From Dyella flagellata (GTDB lineage: Bacteria > Pseudomonadota > Gammaproteobacteria > Xanthomonadales > Rhodanobacteraceae), in NCBI RefSeq assembly GCF_030160275.1, contig NZ_BSOA01000040.1, forward strand, positions 34,568 to 98,567: 64,000 bases of DNA, written 5' to 3'. The notes under the pieces are model-generated. The model saw nothing but the letters and a program-made list of their open reading frames with translations. It did no database searches and had not been told where the DNA came from. Below are positions 40,946-49,774 of the stretch, in pieces. A program made the position numbers and the translations under genes. Numbering within the stretch: position 1 is the first letter of the stretch; each line of letters begins with the position of its first letter.

Positions 40946-41754
40946 GCGCTACGTTCTTCTGCCTTGGCTCGCCGCCATAGCGCTTCCTGCTCCACCAGGC
41001 CCTGCGTAGCCAGCGGCGCCCCCTCCGTAGCCGCCAGTTGCTCCATGCGCCGGAAGCGCCGCTCGAACTTGGCATTGGCATGCTTCAAGGCCCGCACGAA
41101 ATCCACCTGGGCATGGCGCGCCAGGTTCACGGCCACGAACAGCACGTCGCCAATCTCGTCTTCCAGCCGGGCCGGATCGGCACCAGCGTCGAATTCGGCC
41201 GCGACTTCAGCCAGTTCCTCGTGCAGCTTGTCGATCACCGGCCGATGGTCGGGCCAGTCGAAGCCGACTGTGGCGGCACGCTGCTGCAGCTTCAGTGCGC
41301 GCTGCCACTCCGGCTGCCCGCGCGAGACACCGGCCAGCGTGCTGTCGTCGGGTGCGGTGCCTTTGGCCACGCGCTCGGCGCTCTTGATCTCTTCCCAGGC
41401 ACGCTTCTGCTCTTCCACATCCGCATAGCTGACGTCTCCGAACACATGCGGATGCCGGCGCAGCATCTTTTCGCTGATCGCGTGCGCCACGTCGTTGAAA
41501 TCAAACAAGCCCTGTTCTTGCGCCATCTGCGAGTGGAACACCACTTGCAGTAGCAGATCACCCAGTTCGTCGCGCAGGTCGTGCCAGTCCTTGCGGTCGA
41601 TGGCGTCAGCAACTTCGTAGGCTTCTTCGACGGTGTAGGCCGCGATGCTGCTGAAATCCTGTTGCAAATCCCAGGGGCAACCCTGCTCGGGATCGCGCAG
41701 GCGCGCCATGATGGCAAGCAAGTCGGCCAGGCTGTGGCGCGTGGCCGTGCTCAT
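40942..41754 (-). CDS. mazG: Nucleoside triphosphate pyrophosphohydrolase
   Basis: A 270-residue MazG with two tandem all-alpha NTP-pyrophosphatase domains: LRDPEQGCPWDLQQDF ... YTVEEAYEVADAI ... LRDELGDLLLQVVFHSQMA (ExxE and ExxD metal ligands) and the weaker second copy HEELAEVAAEF ... LEDEIGDVLFVAVNLARH. It degrades abnormal or excess NTPs. It overlaps cysQ by 4 nt. The stop codon is in a REP head. Confidence 0.95.
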   Translation of the reverse strand: MSTATRHSLADLLAIMARLRDPEQGCPWDLQQDFSSIAAYTVEEAYEVADAIDRKDWHDLRDELGDLLLQVVFHSQMAQEQGLFDFNDVAHAISEKMLRRHPHVFGDVSYADVEEQKRAWEEIKSAERVAKGTAPDDSTLAGVSRGQPEWQRALKLQQRAATVGFDWPDHRPVIDKLHEELAEVAAEFDAGADPARLEDEIGDVLFVAVNLARHAQVDFVRALKHANAKFERRFRRMEQLAATEGAPLATQGLVEQEALWRRAKAEERSA

Positions 41755-42572
41755 GGCAATTCCGCTTCGCGCAGTCGCGCGGGCCAGTCGATGCCGGCGT
41801 CGCCCACGGCCAGGAATTCCGGATTGATCAGCGATTCGCCGCGGTTGTAGTGCAACGGCTTGCCGGTCAGATCGAGCACTGCACCACCGGCCTCTTCCAG
41901 CACGCATTGCGCGGCGGCGGTATCCCATTCGCTGGTGGGACCGCGGCGCAGGTAGACGTCAGCTGAGCCGCGCGCGATCAGGCAGAACTTCAGCGAAGAA
42001 CCCAGCGCGTGCAACTGGTATTCCTCGCCAAGCAAACGGCGCAGTGTCAATTCCGACGCGCCGCCATGCGAACGGCTGCCGGCTGCCACTGGTGGGTTGG
42101 CCAGAGCGCGCGTGGAAATGCGCTCCCACTCGCCATCAGGCCGAACCTGCCACCATGCGCCATGTCCGCGCGCGGCGGCGAAGAGTTCTTCGGTAACCGG
42201 CGCCAGCACCACGCCCAGCACCGGCCTGCCGTTCTCGACCAGCGCGATGTTGACAGTGAATTCACCGTTGCGCTTGACGAATTCACGCGTTCCGTCGAGC
42301 GGGTCAACCAGCCAGTAGCGCGACCATGCGCGGCGCTCTTGCCACGGTAACTGGCTCGCCTCCTCCGACACCATGGGCAGCAACGGCTCTAGCTGCGCCA
42401 GGCCCGCGGCAATGACCTTTTGCGCGGCCAGGTCGGCCGCTGTGAGTGGCGAGCAGTCGGCCTTGATCTCTACGTCGAAGTCTTGGCGATAAACGTCCAT
42501 GATGGCTTCGCCGGCCCGGCGTGCCAGCCGGCCGACTTCGAGCAGCAGGGAATGATCGGGCATGGTGCTCAC
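41751..42572 (-). CDS. cysQ: 3'(2'),5'-bisphosphate nucleotidase
   Basis: A 273-residue member of the inositol-phosphatase superfamily that hydrolyses PAP made in sulfate assimilation. Metal-binding motifs: EEASQLP (Glu), YWLVDPLDGTREFVKRNGEFTVNIAL (Asp residues) and SEWDTAAAQCVLEEAGG. GTG 42572 overlaps the nudE stop (GTGA); the ATG three codons later (42563) is also possible. Confidence 0.93.
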   Translation of the reverse strand: MSTMPDHSLLLEVGRLARRAGEAIMDVYRQDFDVEIKADCSPLTAADLAAQKVIAAGLAQLEPLLPMVSEEASQLPWQERRAWSRYWLVDPLDGTREFVKRNGEFTVNIALVENGRPVLGVVLAPVTEELFAAARGHGAWWQVRPDGEWERISTRALANPPVAAGSRSHGGASELTLRRLLGEEYQLHALGSSLKFCLIARGSADVYLRRGPTSEWDTAAAQCVLEEAGGAVLDLTGKPLHYNRGESLINPEFLAVGDAGIDWPARLREAELP

Positions 42573-43129
42573 GTGCGTTGGAAGCGTCCGGCGAGGTATT
42601 CGCGCGCCAGGAACAGCGCCGCGATGGAACGGCCTTCGGTGACATCGTCCCGCGCGACCAGGGTATGCAGATCGGAAAGTTTCCAGGGCACCACTTCGAG
42701 CGGCTCGGGCTCGTCGCCCTCAAGGCGCTCGGGGTAGAGATCCTGCGCCAGCACCACATGCGCCATATGCGTCATGTACGCCGGCGATAGCGAAAGGCTA
42801 TGCAGAATCTTCAACTTGCGCGCGCCGTAGCCGACTTCTTCCTTCAGCTCGCGGTCGGCGCCCTGCTCCACCGTTTCGTCCTGGTCCAGCCGGCCTTTGG
42901 GCAGGCCCAGTTCGTAGCGGTCCAAGCCTACGCCATACTCGCGCACCAGCAGTACGGTTTCATCGTCCAGCATCGGCACGATGATGACCGCGCCCAGGCC
43001 GTGGCCCTTGAGTCGTTCGTAGGTGCGGTGTTCGCCATTGGAAAATTCCAGGTCCACCTGTTCCGCGTGCAGGAAACGGCTGGTGTCCAGGTCGCGCGTC
43101 GCGTGGATGATGGGATAGCGAGGTGGCAT
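42569..43129 (-). CDS. nudE: ADP compounds hydrolase NudE
   Basis: A 186-residue Nudix hydrolase acting on ADP-ribose, NADH and Ap3A. The Nudix box is GLPKGRLDQDETVEQGADRELKEEVGYG. In this operon it sits upstream of cysQ as it does in E. coli, where nudE and cysQ-like functions are linked to recycling of adenine nucleotides. Confidence 0.93.
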   Translation of the reverse strand: MPPRYPIIHATRDLDTSRFLHAEQVDLEFSNGEHRTYERLKGHGLGAVIIVPMLDDETVLLVREYGVGLDRYELGLPKGRLDQDETVEQGADRELKEEVGYGARKLKILHSLSLSPAYMTHMAHVVLAQDLYPERLEGDEPEPLEVVPWKLSDLHTLVARDDVTEGRSIAALFLAREYLAGRFQRT

Positions 43130-43163
43130 GGGCGGGATTGTAACCGGCTTTCGTTACCGCTCC

Positions 43164-43946
43164 TCAGGATTCAAGGGCGAGTCGCGCGAGCGCTTGCGCA
43201 TGAAGCGCTGGCGTACCGGCCAGTACGCTGCGCGTATCGAGGTTCAACGGCTTGCCCTCAAGATCGGTGAACACCCCACCGGCCTCGCGTACGATCACCG
43301 CCAATGCCGCGACATCCAGGATGTTTACGTCCGACTCGATCACCAGGTCCAGGCTACCGCGCGCCAGCAGGTGGTAATGGCAGAAATCGCCATAGCCACG
43401 GATGCGGTTGCTGTCGCGGATCATGGCTCCCAGTGCTTGCCAGCGTGCGTCGCCGGTGAGCGTCTTGACGTTGCCGATGGAGAGGGATGCCTGCGCCATT
43501 TCCGCGGTGGGCGCCACGTGCATGCGCTCGCCATTGAACCAGGTACCGCCGCCGCTGCTCGCCCACATCGTTTCGCCGTACACCGGCGCGCTCGATACGC
43601 CCAGCACCAGTTCGCCCCGCTGCATAAGCGCGATTTGCGTGGAGAAAAATGGCGTCCGGCGCACGAAGCTCTTGGTGCCATCGAGCGGATCGACCAGCCA
43701 GAGCAAATCGCTGCCGCTGTTGTCCAGGCCGAACTCCTCGCCGTAGATCGCCGCACCCGGTAAGGCCTGGGCCAGAATGCGGCGGATGGCCTGCTCGGCC
43801 TCGCGGTCGGCGACCGTCACCGGCGTGGCATCGGATTTGAGCTCCACCTCCACGCCACGGCGCCAGTAATGGCGAATCACTTCGGCAGCCGCATCGGCTG
43901 CTTCTCGCGCGGCTTTCAGCGCCACCTCCCATCGCTGCTCGTTCAT
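43164..43946 (-). CDS. Inositol monophosphatase family phosphatase
   Basis: A 260-residue paralogue of cysQ with IYGEEFGLD (Glu), LWLVDPLDGTKSFVRRTPFFSTQIAL (Asp) and SDVNILDVAALAVIVREAGG. The family includes IMPases, FBPases and histidinol-phosphatases (HisN); the spacing and loop GGTWFNGERMHV do not fix the substrate. A histidinol-phosphatase role is possible because no hisB is visible, but that is a guess. Start ATG 43946 overlaps the gspN stop by 4 nt. Confidence 0.85.
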   Translation of the reverse strand: MNEQRWEVALKAAREAADAAAEVIRHYWRRGVEVELKSDATPVTVADREAEQAIRRILAQALPGAAIYGEEFGLDNSGSDLLWLVDPLDGTKSFVRRTPFFSTQIALMQRGELVLGVSSAPVYGETMWASSGGGTWFNGERMHVAPTAEMAQASLSIGNVKTLTGDARWQALGAMIRDSNRIRGYGDFCHYHLLARGSLDLVIESDVNILDVAALAVIVREAGGVFTDLEGKPLNLDTRSVLAGTPALHAQALARLALES

Positions 43947-44716
43947 CGCTTGATCGCAGGGTTCCATTGGGCCAAACCGCCACGATAGCGGAGTTCGAGC
44001 GTGCCGTCCGCCTTCGGCGTGCCCAAGCTGCGCAGCCAGCTCAATGTGGCCGGATCATCGTTGCGCGGGACAAGCCGCAGTTGCAGGTCCCAGCCAAGCG
44101 GGCTGAGAGCCAGCCGTCCAGCCGTCTGCACCGCACCGCTGCCGTCATCGCTGAGGGTTCCCTGCAGCGCCCCGGATTGGCCGGTGACCGCCAGCATCAC
44201 CGTTCCCAGCGGGATATCGCCTTGTGCGGTATGGACGGCGGCCTGCGACCAAGTGCCGGTGGCATCCAGCTGTACCGGCCAGACGCTGCGCAGTTGCGCT
44301 TGCGGCGCCTGCAGGTCGAACTGTCCTCGCGGCTGCCCCCGCAACCACGGTTGCATGCCGAGCATCGCCATATCCATGTGCAGCGTGACATCGCGCAAAT
44401 CCCATTGCGCGGAAGAAACACGACGCACGCGGCCCTGCAACTGCAACTGCGGCTGGCGCAGATCCACGCTCGCTTGAAGGTCGCCCAGCAAGGCGCGGCG
44501 AGAAAGAACCCAGGCAAGGCTGCCCAGCGGAGGGCCATCTGCTATCGAAACCTGCTGCGCACGGCCTTCCCACAATATTCCCGTGACGCCTTCCATCCGC
44601 ACGCCACGCCATTGCGTTTGCAACAGCGGCAAGGCCCAGCTCGCGGGGATGAACCAGACTAGCGCCCCAAGGGCAAGTACGACTATGACCAGGATTGAAA
44701 ACCAACGCTTCATCAA
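43943..44716 (-). CDS. gspN: Type II secretion system protein N (GspN)
   Basis: A 257-residue inner-membrane protein with an N-terminal anchor (MMKRWFSILVIVVLALGALVWFIPASWAL) and a mainly beta periplasmic part with GVTGILWEGRAQQVSI. GspN is an accessory T2SS component linking GspM/GspC to the secretin. No other gsp genes are within this window, so this copy is detached from its apparatus. It heads a five-gene run (gspN, IMPase, nudE, cysQ, mazG) with overlaps or short gaps. Confidence 0.78.
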   Translation of the reverse strand: MMKRWFSILVIVVLALGALVWFIPASWALPLLQTQWRGVRMEGVTGILWEGRAQQVSIADGPPLGSLAWVLSRRALLGDLQASVDLRQPQLQLQGRVRRVSSAQWDLRDVTLHMDMAMLGMQPWLRGQPRGQFDLQAPQAQLRSVWPVQLDATGTWSQAAVHTAQGDIPLGTVMLAVTGQSGALQGTLSDDGSGAVQTAGRLALSPLGWDLQLRLVPRNDDPATLSWLRSLGTPKADGTLELRYRGGLAQWNPAIKR

Positions 44717-44813
44717 TGTTCCTGCTGCACGCTACAACTTCTGCACGCCGCCGGCCCCTTCCATACGTCAGACAAGGGTTGAACGGCGGCATGACCACCT
44801 CGATCATAGCCGG

Positions 44814-46175
44814 ATGATTGATGAGTCCCACGCGAATGCCGAACTTGCCCGGCGCGACCTGCGCCATATCTGGCACCCTTGCACCCAGATGCACGATCAC
44901 CGGCATGTCCCCATGGTGCCGATCGTGCGGGGCGAAGGCGCCTGGCTGATCGATGCGGGTGGGCGACGCTACCTGGACGGCATCAGTTCCTGGTGGACCA
45001 ACCTCTTCGGTCACGCCAATCCCCGCATTGCCGCGGCGCTGGCCGAACAGGCGCAGACCCTCGAACATGTGATTTTTGCCGGCTTCACGCATCCGGTAGC
45101 GATCGAATTGGCCGAACGGCTGGTGGCGCTCACCCCGCCAGGCCTGGAGAAGGTCTTTTTTGCCGACAACGGCTCGGCCGCCATCGAAGTAGCGCTGAAG
45201 ATGAGCTTCCACTACTGGCTCAACCAGGGCCACGGCGAGAGGACGCGTTTCATCGCGCTCACTGGCAGCTACCATGGCGAAACGCTTGGCGCGTTGTCCG
45301 TGAGCGATGTGGCGCTGTATCGCAAGACTTATGCGCCTTTGCTGCTCACCCCCATACTGGCGCCTTCACCCGATGCGTATGCAGGCGAGCCTGGTGAATT
45401 GCCCGATCACGTCGCCACGCGCCGCCTGGAAGCAATGCGCGCGTTGCTGGAACGCCACTCGCATGAAACCTGCGCAGTAATCGTGGAGCCGCTGGTGCAA
45501 TGTGCAGGCGGCATGCGCATGCATCACCCTGCTTACCTGAGCGGTTTGCGCGCGCTTTGCGATCAATACGACGTGCACTTGATCGCCGATGAAATCGCCG
45601 TGGGCTTCGGCCGCACAGGTACTCTGTTCGCCTGCGAGCAGGCCCATATCGCGCCGGACTTCATGTGCCTGTCCAAGGGATTGACCGGTGGCACCTTGCC
45701 GCTCTCGGCGGTATTGACGACGCAGCAGGTGTATGACGCGTTCTATGCCGAATACAACGCCGGCAAGGCATTCCTGCACTCGCACAGTTACACCGGCAAT
45801 CCGCTTGCCTGCCGGGCAGCGCTGGAAACCTTGAACATTTTTCGCGATGAACCGGTGCTGGAGCGCAATCGCGCACTGGCTGCACATCTAGCAGCGCGAC
45901 TTGCGCCGCTGCGCGACCATCCGAACGTAGCCGACGTGCGGCAATCCGGAATGATCGCTGCGCTGGAACTGGTGGCCGAAAAAGCGACCCGGCGTGCGTT
46001 TCCCTCCGAGGAACGACGCGGGCTACGCGTTTTCTTGCATGGACTGGAACGCGGCGCATTGTTGCGGCCACTGGGCAACGTGATCTATTTCATGCCGCCT
46101 TATGTGGTGAGCGAAGGCGAGATCGACCATCTGGTTGACGTGGCGATCGAGGGAATCACCCACGCCGTAGCGTAG
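44814..46175 (+). CDS. bioA: Adenosylmethionine-8-amino-7-oxononanoate aminotransferase
   Basis: A 453-residue PLP enzyme of biotin synthesis that converts KAPA to DAPA using S-adenosylmethionine. Motifs: RDLRHIWHPCTQMHDH, GRRYLDGISSWWTNLFGHANPRI, LIADEIAVGFGRTGTLFACEQAHIAPDFMCLSKGLTGG (Schiff-base Lys) and HSHSYTGNPLACRAAL. The ATG at 44814 matches the family N-terminus; the frame continues upstream only as an overlap with gspN. The TAG stop lies in a palindrome head. Confidence 0.95.
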   Translation: MIDESHANAELARRDLRHIWHPCTQMHDHRHVPMVPIVRGEGAWLIDAGGRRYLDGISSWWTNLFGHANPRIAAALAEQAQTLEHVIFAGFTHPVAIELAERLVALTPPGLEKVFFADNGSAAIEVALKMSFHYWLNQGHGERTRFIALTGSYHGETLGALSVSDVALYRKTYAPLLLTPILAPSPDAYAGEPGELPDHVATRRLEAMRALLERHSHETCAVIVEPLVQCAGGMRMHHPAYLSGLRALCDQYDVHLIADEIAVGFGRTGTLFACEQAHIAPDFMCLSKGLTGGTLPLSAVLTTQQVYDAFYAEYNAGKAFLHSHSYTGNPLACRAALETLNIFRDEPVLERNRALAAHLAARLAPLRDHPNVADVRQSGMIAALELVAEKATRRAFPSEERRGLRVFLHGLERGALLRPLGNVIYFMPPYVVSEGEIDHLVDVAIEGITHAVA

Positions 46176-46210
46176 GCCAGGGTGAGCGCCCAAGGGACCC
46201 TAGCCTACGC
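46170..46210. repeat. GTAG-headed hairpin overlapping the bioA stop
   Basis: GCGTAGGCCAGGGT pairs with ACCCTAGCCTACGC (one mismatch) around a 13-nt loop. It resembles the REP family in its GTAG head and GGC core and supplies the TAG stop of bioA. Confidence 0.65.
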
Positions 46211-46221
46211 GTGCGCCAGGC

Positions 46222-46539
46222 TCAATGACCGCCGCCGCCCTGTACTGTCACAGCCGGATCCAGCCGCTCCAAGGCCGGCCCAAGCCTCGTTTCGCCGGTG
46301 TTGTCGATATCCTGCTTGGAATAGGAACGGCCCGCGACCGGCAGGCATTCGCCCGGTTTGGGCTTGATCAGACTGCCGGTGTCACGGATACACCCGCGAT
46401 CGCCCGGTTTGAGCGGCGAGCGCGACACGGTCTTGGACGATGAGGACGTGTGCTGATCTGATGGAGTCTCGCTCTGGGGAGCGGCGAACGCCGCCGCCGT
46501 ACCAAGCGCCAGCACTGCACAAACAAGCAACCTGAACAT
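46222..46539 (-). CDS. Small exported hypothetical protein
   Basis: A 105-residue protein with a clear signal peptide (MFRLLVCAVLALGTAAAFAA) and a perfect GGAGG ribosome site before ATG 46539. The mature part is polar and Pro/Ser/Thr-rich (QSETPSDQHTSSSSK), has two cysteines and a Gly-rich end (VQGGGGH). I do not recognise a family. An upstream in-frame start at 46620 is less likely. Confidence 0.72.
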   Translation of the reverse strand: MFRLLVCAVLALGTAAAFAAPQSETPSDQHTSSSSKTVSRSPLKPGDRGCIRDTGSLIKPKPGECLPVAGRSYSKQDIDNTGETRLGPALERLDPAVTVQGGGGH

Positions 46540-46707
46540 GGCAAACCTCCTTGCTCGCTGGGGGGAGAAAACGAGCCTCGTAGGTGAGACCATGCTGATC
46601 CCAGGCAAGGTCCACCGCAAGGGTCGACCGCAAGTCGTTCATTCAGATGGCTGAACCGTAGGGAGGTCAGGCGGTATGCTGCATGGCCCGCTATCGATCG
46701 AAAGCTT

Positions 46708-47442
46708 ATGCGAACCACCCGCATTCACATTGACTACCCGCTGACACTTGCCGCCGAATTGCTGCTGCCTGCGCAGGCCGCCGAGCATGTGGCGCGCGTA
46801 CTGCGCATGGACGTGGGCGACGCGCTGACAGTCTTCAACGGCGATGGCTTTGACTACGCCGCCACCCTGGTCAGGGTCAGCAAGCGCGAGGTCATCGTTC
46901 GCATCGACGCCTGCGAGGAAATTGCGAACGAATCTGCGCTTCGATTGACCCTGGCACAAGCGGTTGCGCGGGGTGAAAAGATGGATCTGATCGTGCAGAA
47001 GGCCACCGAACTTGGCGTAGCCCGCATCGTGCCGCTGTTTACCGAGCGTTCCGAAGTAAAACTGGATGCCGCGCGCGCGGAAAAGCGCTGGCAGCATTGG
47101 CGCGCTGTAGCAGCCAGCGCTTGCGAACAGAGCGGGCGCGGGCACATTCCAGAAATCATGCCTGCGCAGGTGCTGCAGACCTGGCTGGAAGACTTGCACG
47201 GTGACGGTTCGCAACGTCTGGCCTTGCTGCCTGAAGGCACGCTGCGGGCGCGCGAAGTGCGTTTTGGCGATGCCGGGGGATTGCTGGTGGTTGGACCGGA
47301 AGGCGGGCTGGGGGAGCGCGATGTTGCGGCGTTACGCGAAGCGGGCTTTCAGGGCCTGCGGCTGGGACCGCGGATTTTGCGCACGGAAACGGCTGGACTG
47401 GCTGCGCTGGCTGCGTTGCAGGCACTACACGGAGATTTGTAG
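46708..47442 (+). CDS. rsmE: 16S rRNA (uracil1498-N3)-methyltransferase
   Basis: A 244-residue SPOUT methyltransferase. An N-terminal PUA-like domain is followed by the trefoil-knot region: QAVARGEKMDLIVQKATELGVARIVPLFTERSE, LLVVGPEGGLGERDVAALREAGFQGLRLGPRILRTETA. It modifies U1498 at the ribosomal subunit interface. The stop codon TAG is the middle of a REP GTAG head. Confidence 0.95.
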   Translation: MRTTRIHIDYPLTLAAELLLPAQAAEHVARVLRMDVGDALTVFNGDGFDYAATLVRVSKREVIVRIDACEEIANESALRLTLAQAVARGEKMDLIVQKATELGVARIVPLFTERSEVKLDAARAEKRWQHWRAVAASACEQSGRGHIPEIMPAQVLQTWLEDLHGDGSQRLALLPEGTLRAREVRFGDAGGLLVVGPEGGLGERDVAALREAGFQGLRLGPRILRTETAGLAALAALQALHGDL

Positions 47443-47504
47443 GCGGGGATGGCAATCCCAGCAATACGCTTGCCGCCGAAGCTGGGATTGTCGTCCCAGC
47501 CTAC
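47439..47504. repeat. GTAG-headed REP palindrome pair overlapping the rsmE stop
   Basis: Starts GTAGGCGGGGATGG and ends GTCCCAGCCTAC; the two hairpins are inverted with respect to each other. GTAG contains the rsmE stop. Confidence 0.85.
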
Positions 47505-47525
47505 ACGCCTGGATCGTGCGGCGGA

Positions 47526-48002
47526 TCAACCCGCCTGCCGCAGCAGCTCCGTCACCTCATGCTCGATCCCCTCGAGATCCGGAATCACTGCAATATCGTC
47601 GCGTACCAGCACCTGCGCCTTCACGCCCTGCGGCAACGGCTTGCCGTCATGCGTGGGAATGATCAGCTCGGCATTCAGCGTGGTCAGGCGCGGAAAACCC
47701 TGGGTGACCACCGCCACGAAAGGCACATCCGGATTGTCGCCCAGCGCTTTGAGTACTGCCACACGCACGCTGAGCTCCGCATCGCCTTCTTCAGCGCCGG
47801 CCAGCTTGGTGAACGAAACCAGAGGCACGCGCCAGCCACGCCATGCGATGCGGCCGAGTAGCCACTCCGGGGCACCGGCTACAGGTTCGGGAGCGGCGAA
47901 GGTGATTACTTCGGCCACGGTGGCGTTGGGTAGCAGCAGGCGCAGGTTGCCAACCGGCACCAGCACACAGCGGATTTCGCGGGGTAGCGGCTGTTCACTC
48001 AT
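47526..48002 (-). CDS. chpC: CheW-like protein ChpC
   Basis: A 158-residue CheW-domain protein (CVLVPVGNLRLLLPNATVAEVITFAAP, WLLGRIAWRGWRVPLVSF) at the distal end of the chp operon, as chpC is in Pseudomonas aeruginosa. It probably couples receptors to ChpA. Its ATG overlaps the chpB stop (ATGA). Confidence 0.88.
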   Translation of the reverse strand: MSEQPLPREIRCVLVPVGNLRLLLPNATVAEVITFAAPEPVAGAPEWLLGRIAWRGWRVPLVSFTKLAGAEEGDAELSVRVAVLKALGDNPDVPFVAVVTQGFPRLTTLNAELIIPTHDGKPLPQGVKAQVLVRDDIAVIPDLEGIEHEVTELLRQAG

Positions 48003-49774
48003 TGTAAGTCCTCCACCAGACGCACCGCGAGTTCTTGCGGCGAGCCGGAAAAACTGGCCAGGCGCTCGGCCATCACGCCGTTGACCATGTCGGCATAGTG
48101 ATCACTGGCGGATGCCTCCACCCACACTTGCCCACCGCGATCGTGGATCGCCTGGGCGCCCGCCACGGCATCGGTAGCCTGGCCGGCAAACACGATGGCC
48201 AGCGCGCCGCGTCCGAACACATTGGCGGCCATGGTGAAGCTGCTGTCGATCGAAGGCGACTGCCCACCGGCATCATCGTTGGCGGCGCTGATCTCCACCC
48301 GGCCATCGCGGGTGATACGCACCTGTTGCCCACGCGGTACCACCACTACTTCGCCGGAGCGGGCGCGCATACCGGCAGTGGCCACCTTGACCGGCAAACT
48401 GGAGCCTGTCGCTAACCCGACAAGCATCTGTTCGAGCGCTTCGTTGGCGTGGTGCTGAGTGAGCAGAATCGGCAGCTTCAGGCCGCCCGGCAGTGCGCCG
48501 AGAAAGGCGTTCAGCGAGGCTCCGCTATCGCGGGCCGCTCCCAGCACCAGCAAGCGCGAGAAGGCCGTATCCAGTTCGTGCAGGTGCGACTCGAACGGCT
48601 GATATTCGCCTTCGGGCGCGATGGCGTCTTCCATCGACACCAGCTCCAGGCTCATGCCCGGCTCGACTGGTGATTCGTGTTCCAGAAACTCTACGTCCGG
48701 CGCCAAGTAGTCAGCGGCGCTGAGCTTTTCGAGGCCGGGCGCCGCCTTGTCGCCAGCCGGTGCGTGCTCGTGTTCTTCCACGAAGCCCCATTCCGGCACG
48801 AGCGGCGCGGACGTCTGCTGCGCCAGCGTGGCCTTTTCGATCACCGGCGGGGTGAACTCTTCGTCGAGCGAAGCAAGCGACAGATGATCCAGATTGATGT
48901 TGAACGCCGGAGCTTCCATGCGCGCTGGCGCAGGCACAGGCGCGGGGGCCGGTGCAGGCGCCGGGGCAAACCCGGGCGAAGTAGGGATCTCATCATGCAG
49001 CTCCGGCTCGATCTGCGCCGGATCCTGCCAGCCGAAATCGCCGTCGTGCAGCGGCGGCAGCTCGTCTTCCGCCTTGAATTTCAGCGACCCGAATTCGCTT
49101 TCGGAGGAGTGTTCGACGGATTTGTCATCGGCGAGCAGGGCTTCCAGTTCGGCCGCCAGCGAGTCCGAGGATGTTTCCCGCCGAACCGACGTCTCGTCGG
49201 GTTGTTGCAGCAAATCCGCCAGCGCGGTCTGGCTCGGCGCCGGCTCGGCATCCTCTACCGAAGCGACCGCCGCCACGGGTTCCGCCGGGGCTTCGGACTG
49301 AGCCGGCACGACCTGCGTCGGCTCCTGCACGCTAACCGGCTCGGCCGCTGCGACGGCTTCGGCAGAAGATTCGGACTGCGGCGCGGCGGATGGCGGCGTC
49401 ACCGCCTGCGCATGCTCGGGGCGCGGCGGATCGATGGTGTCCTCGTTGAGGGTCTTCGCGGCCAGGTGGCGCGCCCAGCGCGCGCGATCCCAGCCGTCCA
49501 GGCCGCGGCTGGCTTGGGCGTCATTGAACACCACAGGGATGTCACCGGTGGCGACCAGCTCGTAGATCAGGTCGAGCGCGGTGTCGTCCACCGAATCGTC
49601 CAGGTTGACCACCAGCACATCGACGCCGGCTTGCCGCAATTTGGCGACATCGAAGCTGCTGATCGGACCTTCGTGTGCAATCCGGGCGCCATGCTCGGAG
49701 AGTGCGGTGCGCAGATGACCACCTAGCTCGGCGTCATCGAACAACAGCGCGACCGCAACGACCTTATCACTCAT
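47999..49774 (-). CDS. chpB: ChpB, CheB-type methylesterase homologue lacking the catalytic Ser
   Basis: A 591-residue protein. The N-terminus (1-110) resembles a degenerate receiver, then a long low-complexity Ala/Pro/Glu linker (about 115-400) with an APAPAPAPVPAPA stretch, then a CheB methylesterase-like domain (about 405-591). In CheB the catalytic triad is Ser-His-Asp; here GAS is replaced by GAA (Ala414 in LVLGAARDSG), whereas the His in LLTQHHA (441) and the Asp in GQATDAV (535) remain. PSIDSSF is preserved. It is probably inactive as an esterase. It overlaps chpA by 8 nt. Confidence 0.82.
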   Translation of the reverse strand: MSDKVVAVALLFDDAELGGHLRTALSEHGARIAHEGPISSFDVAKLRQAGVDVLVVNLDDSVDDTALDLIYELVATGDIPVVFNDAQASRGLDGWDRARWARHLAAKTLNEDTIDPPRPEHAQAVTPPSAAPQSESSAEAVAAAEPVSVQEPTQVVPAQSEAPAEPVAAVASVEDAEPAPSQTALADLLQQPDETSVRRETSSDSLAAELEALLADDKSVEHSSESEFGSLKFKAEDELPPLHDGDFGWQDPAQIEPELHDEIPTSPGFAPAPAPAPAPVPAPARMEAPAFNINLDHLSLASLDEEFTPPVIEKATLAQQTSAPLVPEWGFVEEHEHAPAGDKAAPGLEKLSAADYLAPDVEFLEHESPVEPGMSLELVSMEDAIAPEGEYQPFESHLHELDTAFSRLLVLGAARDSGASLNAFLGALPGGLKLPILLTQHHANEALEQMLVGLATGSSLPVKVATAGMRARSGEVVVVPRGQQVRITRDGRVEISAANDDAGGQSPSIDSSFTMAANVFGRGALAIVFAGQATDAVAGAQAIHDRGGQVWVEASASDHYADMVNGVMAERLASFSGSPQELAVRLVEDLQ

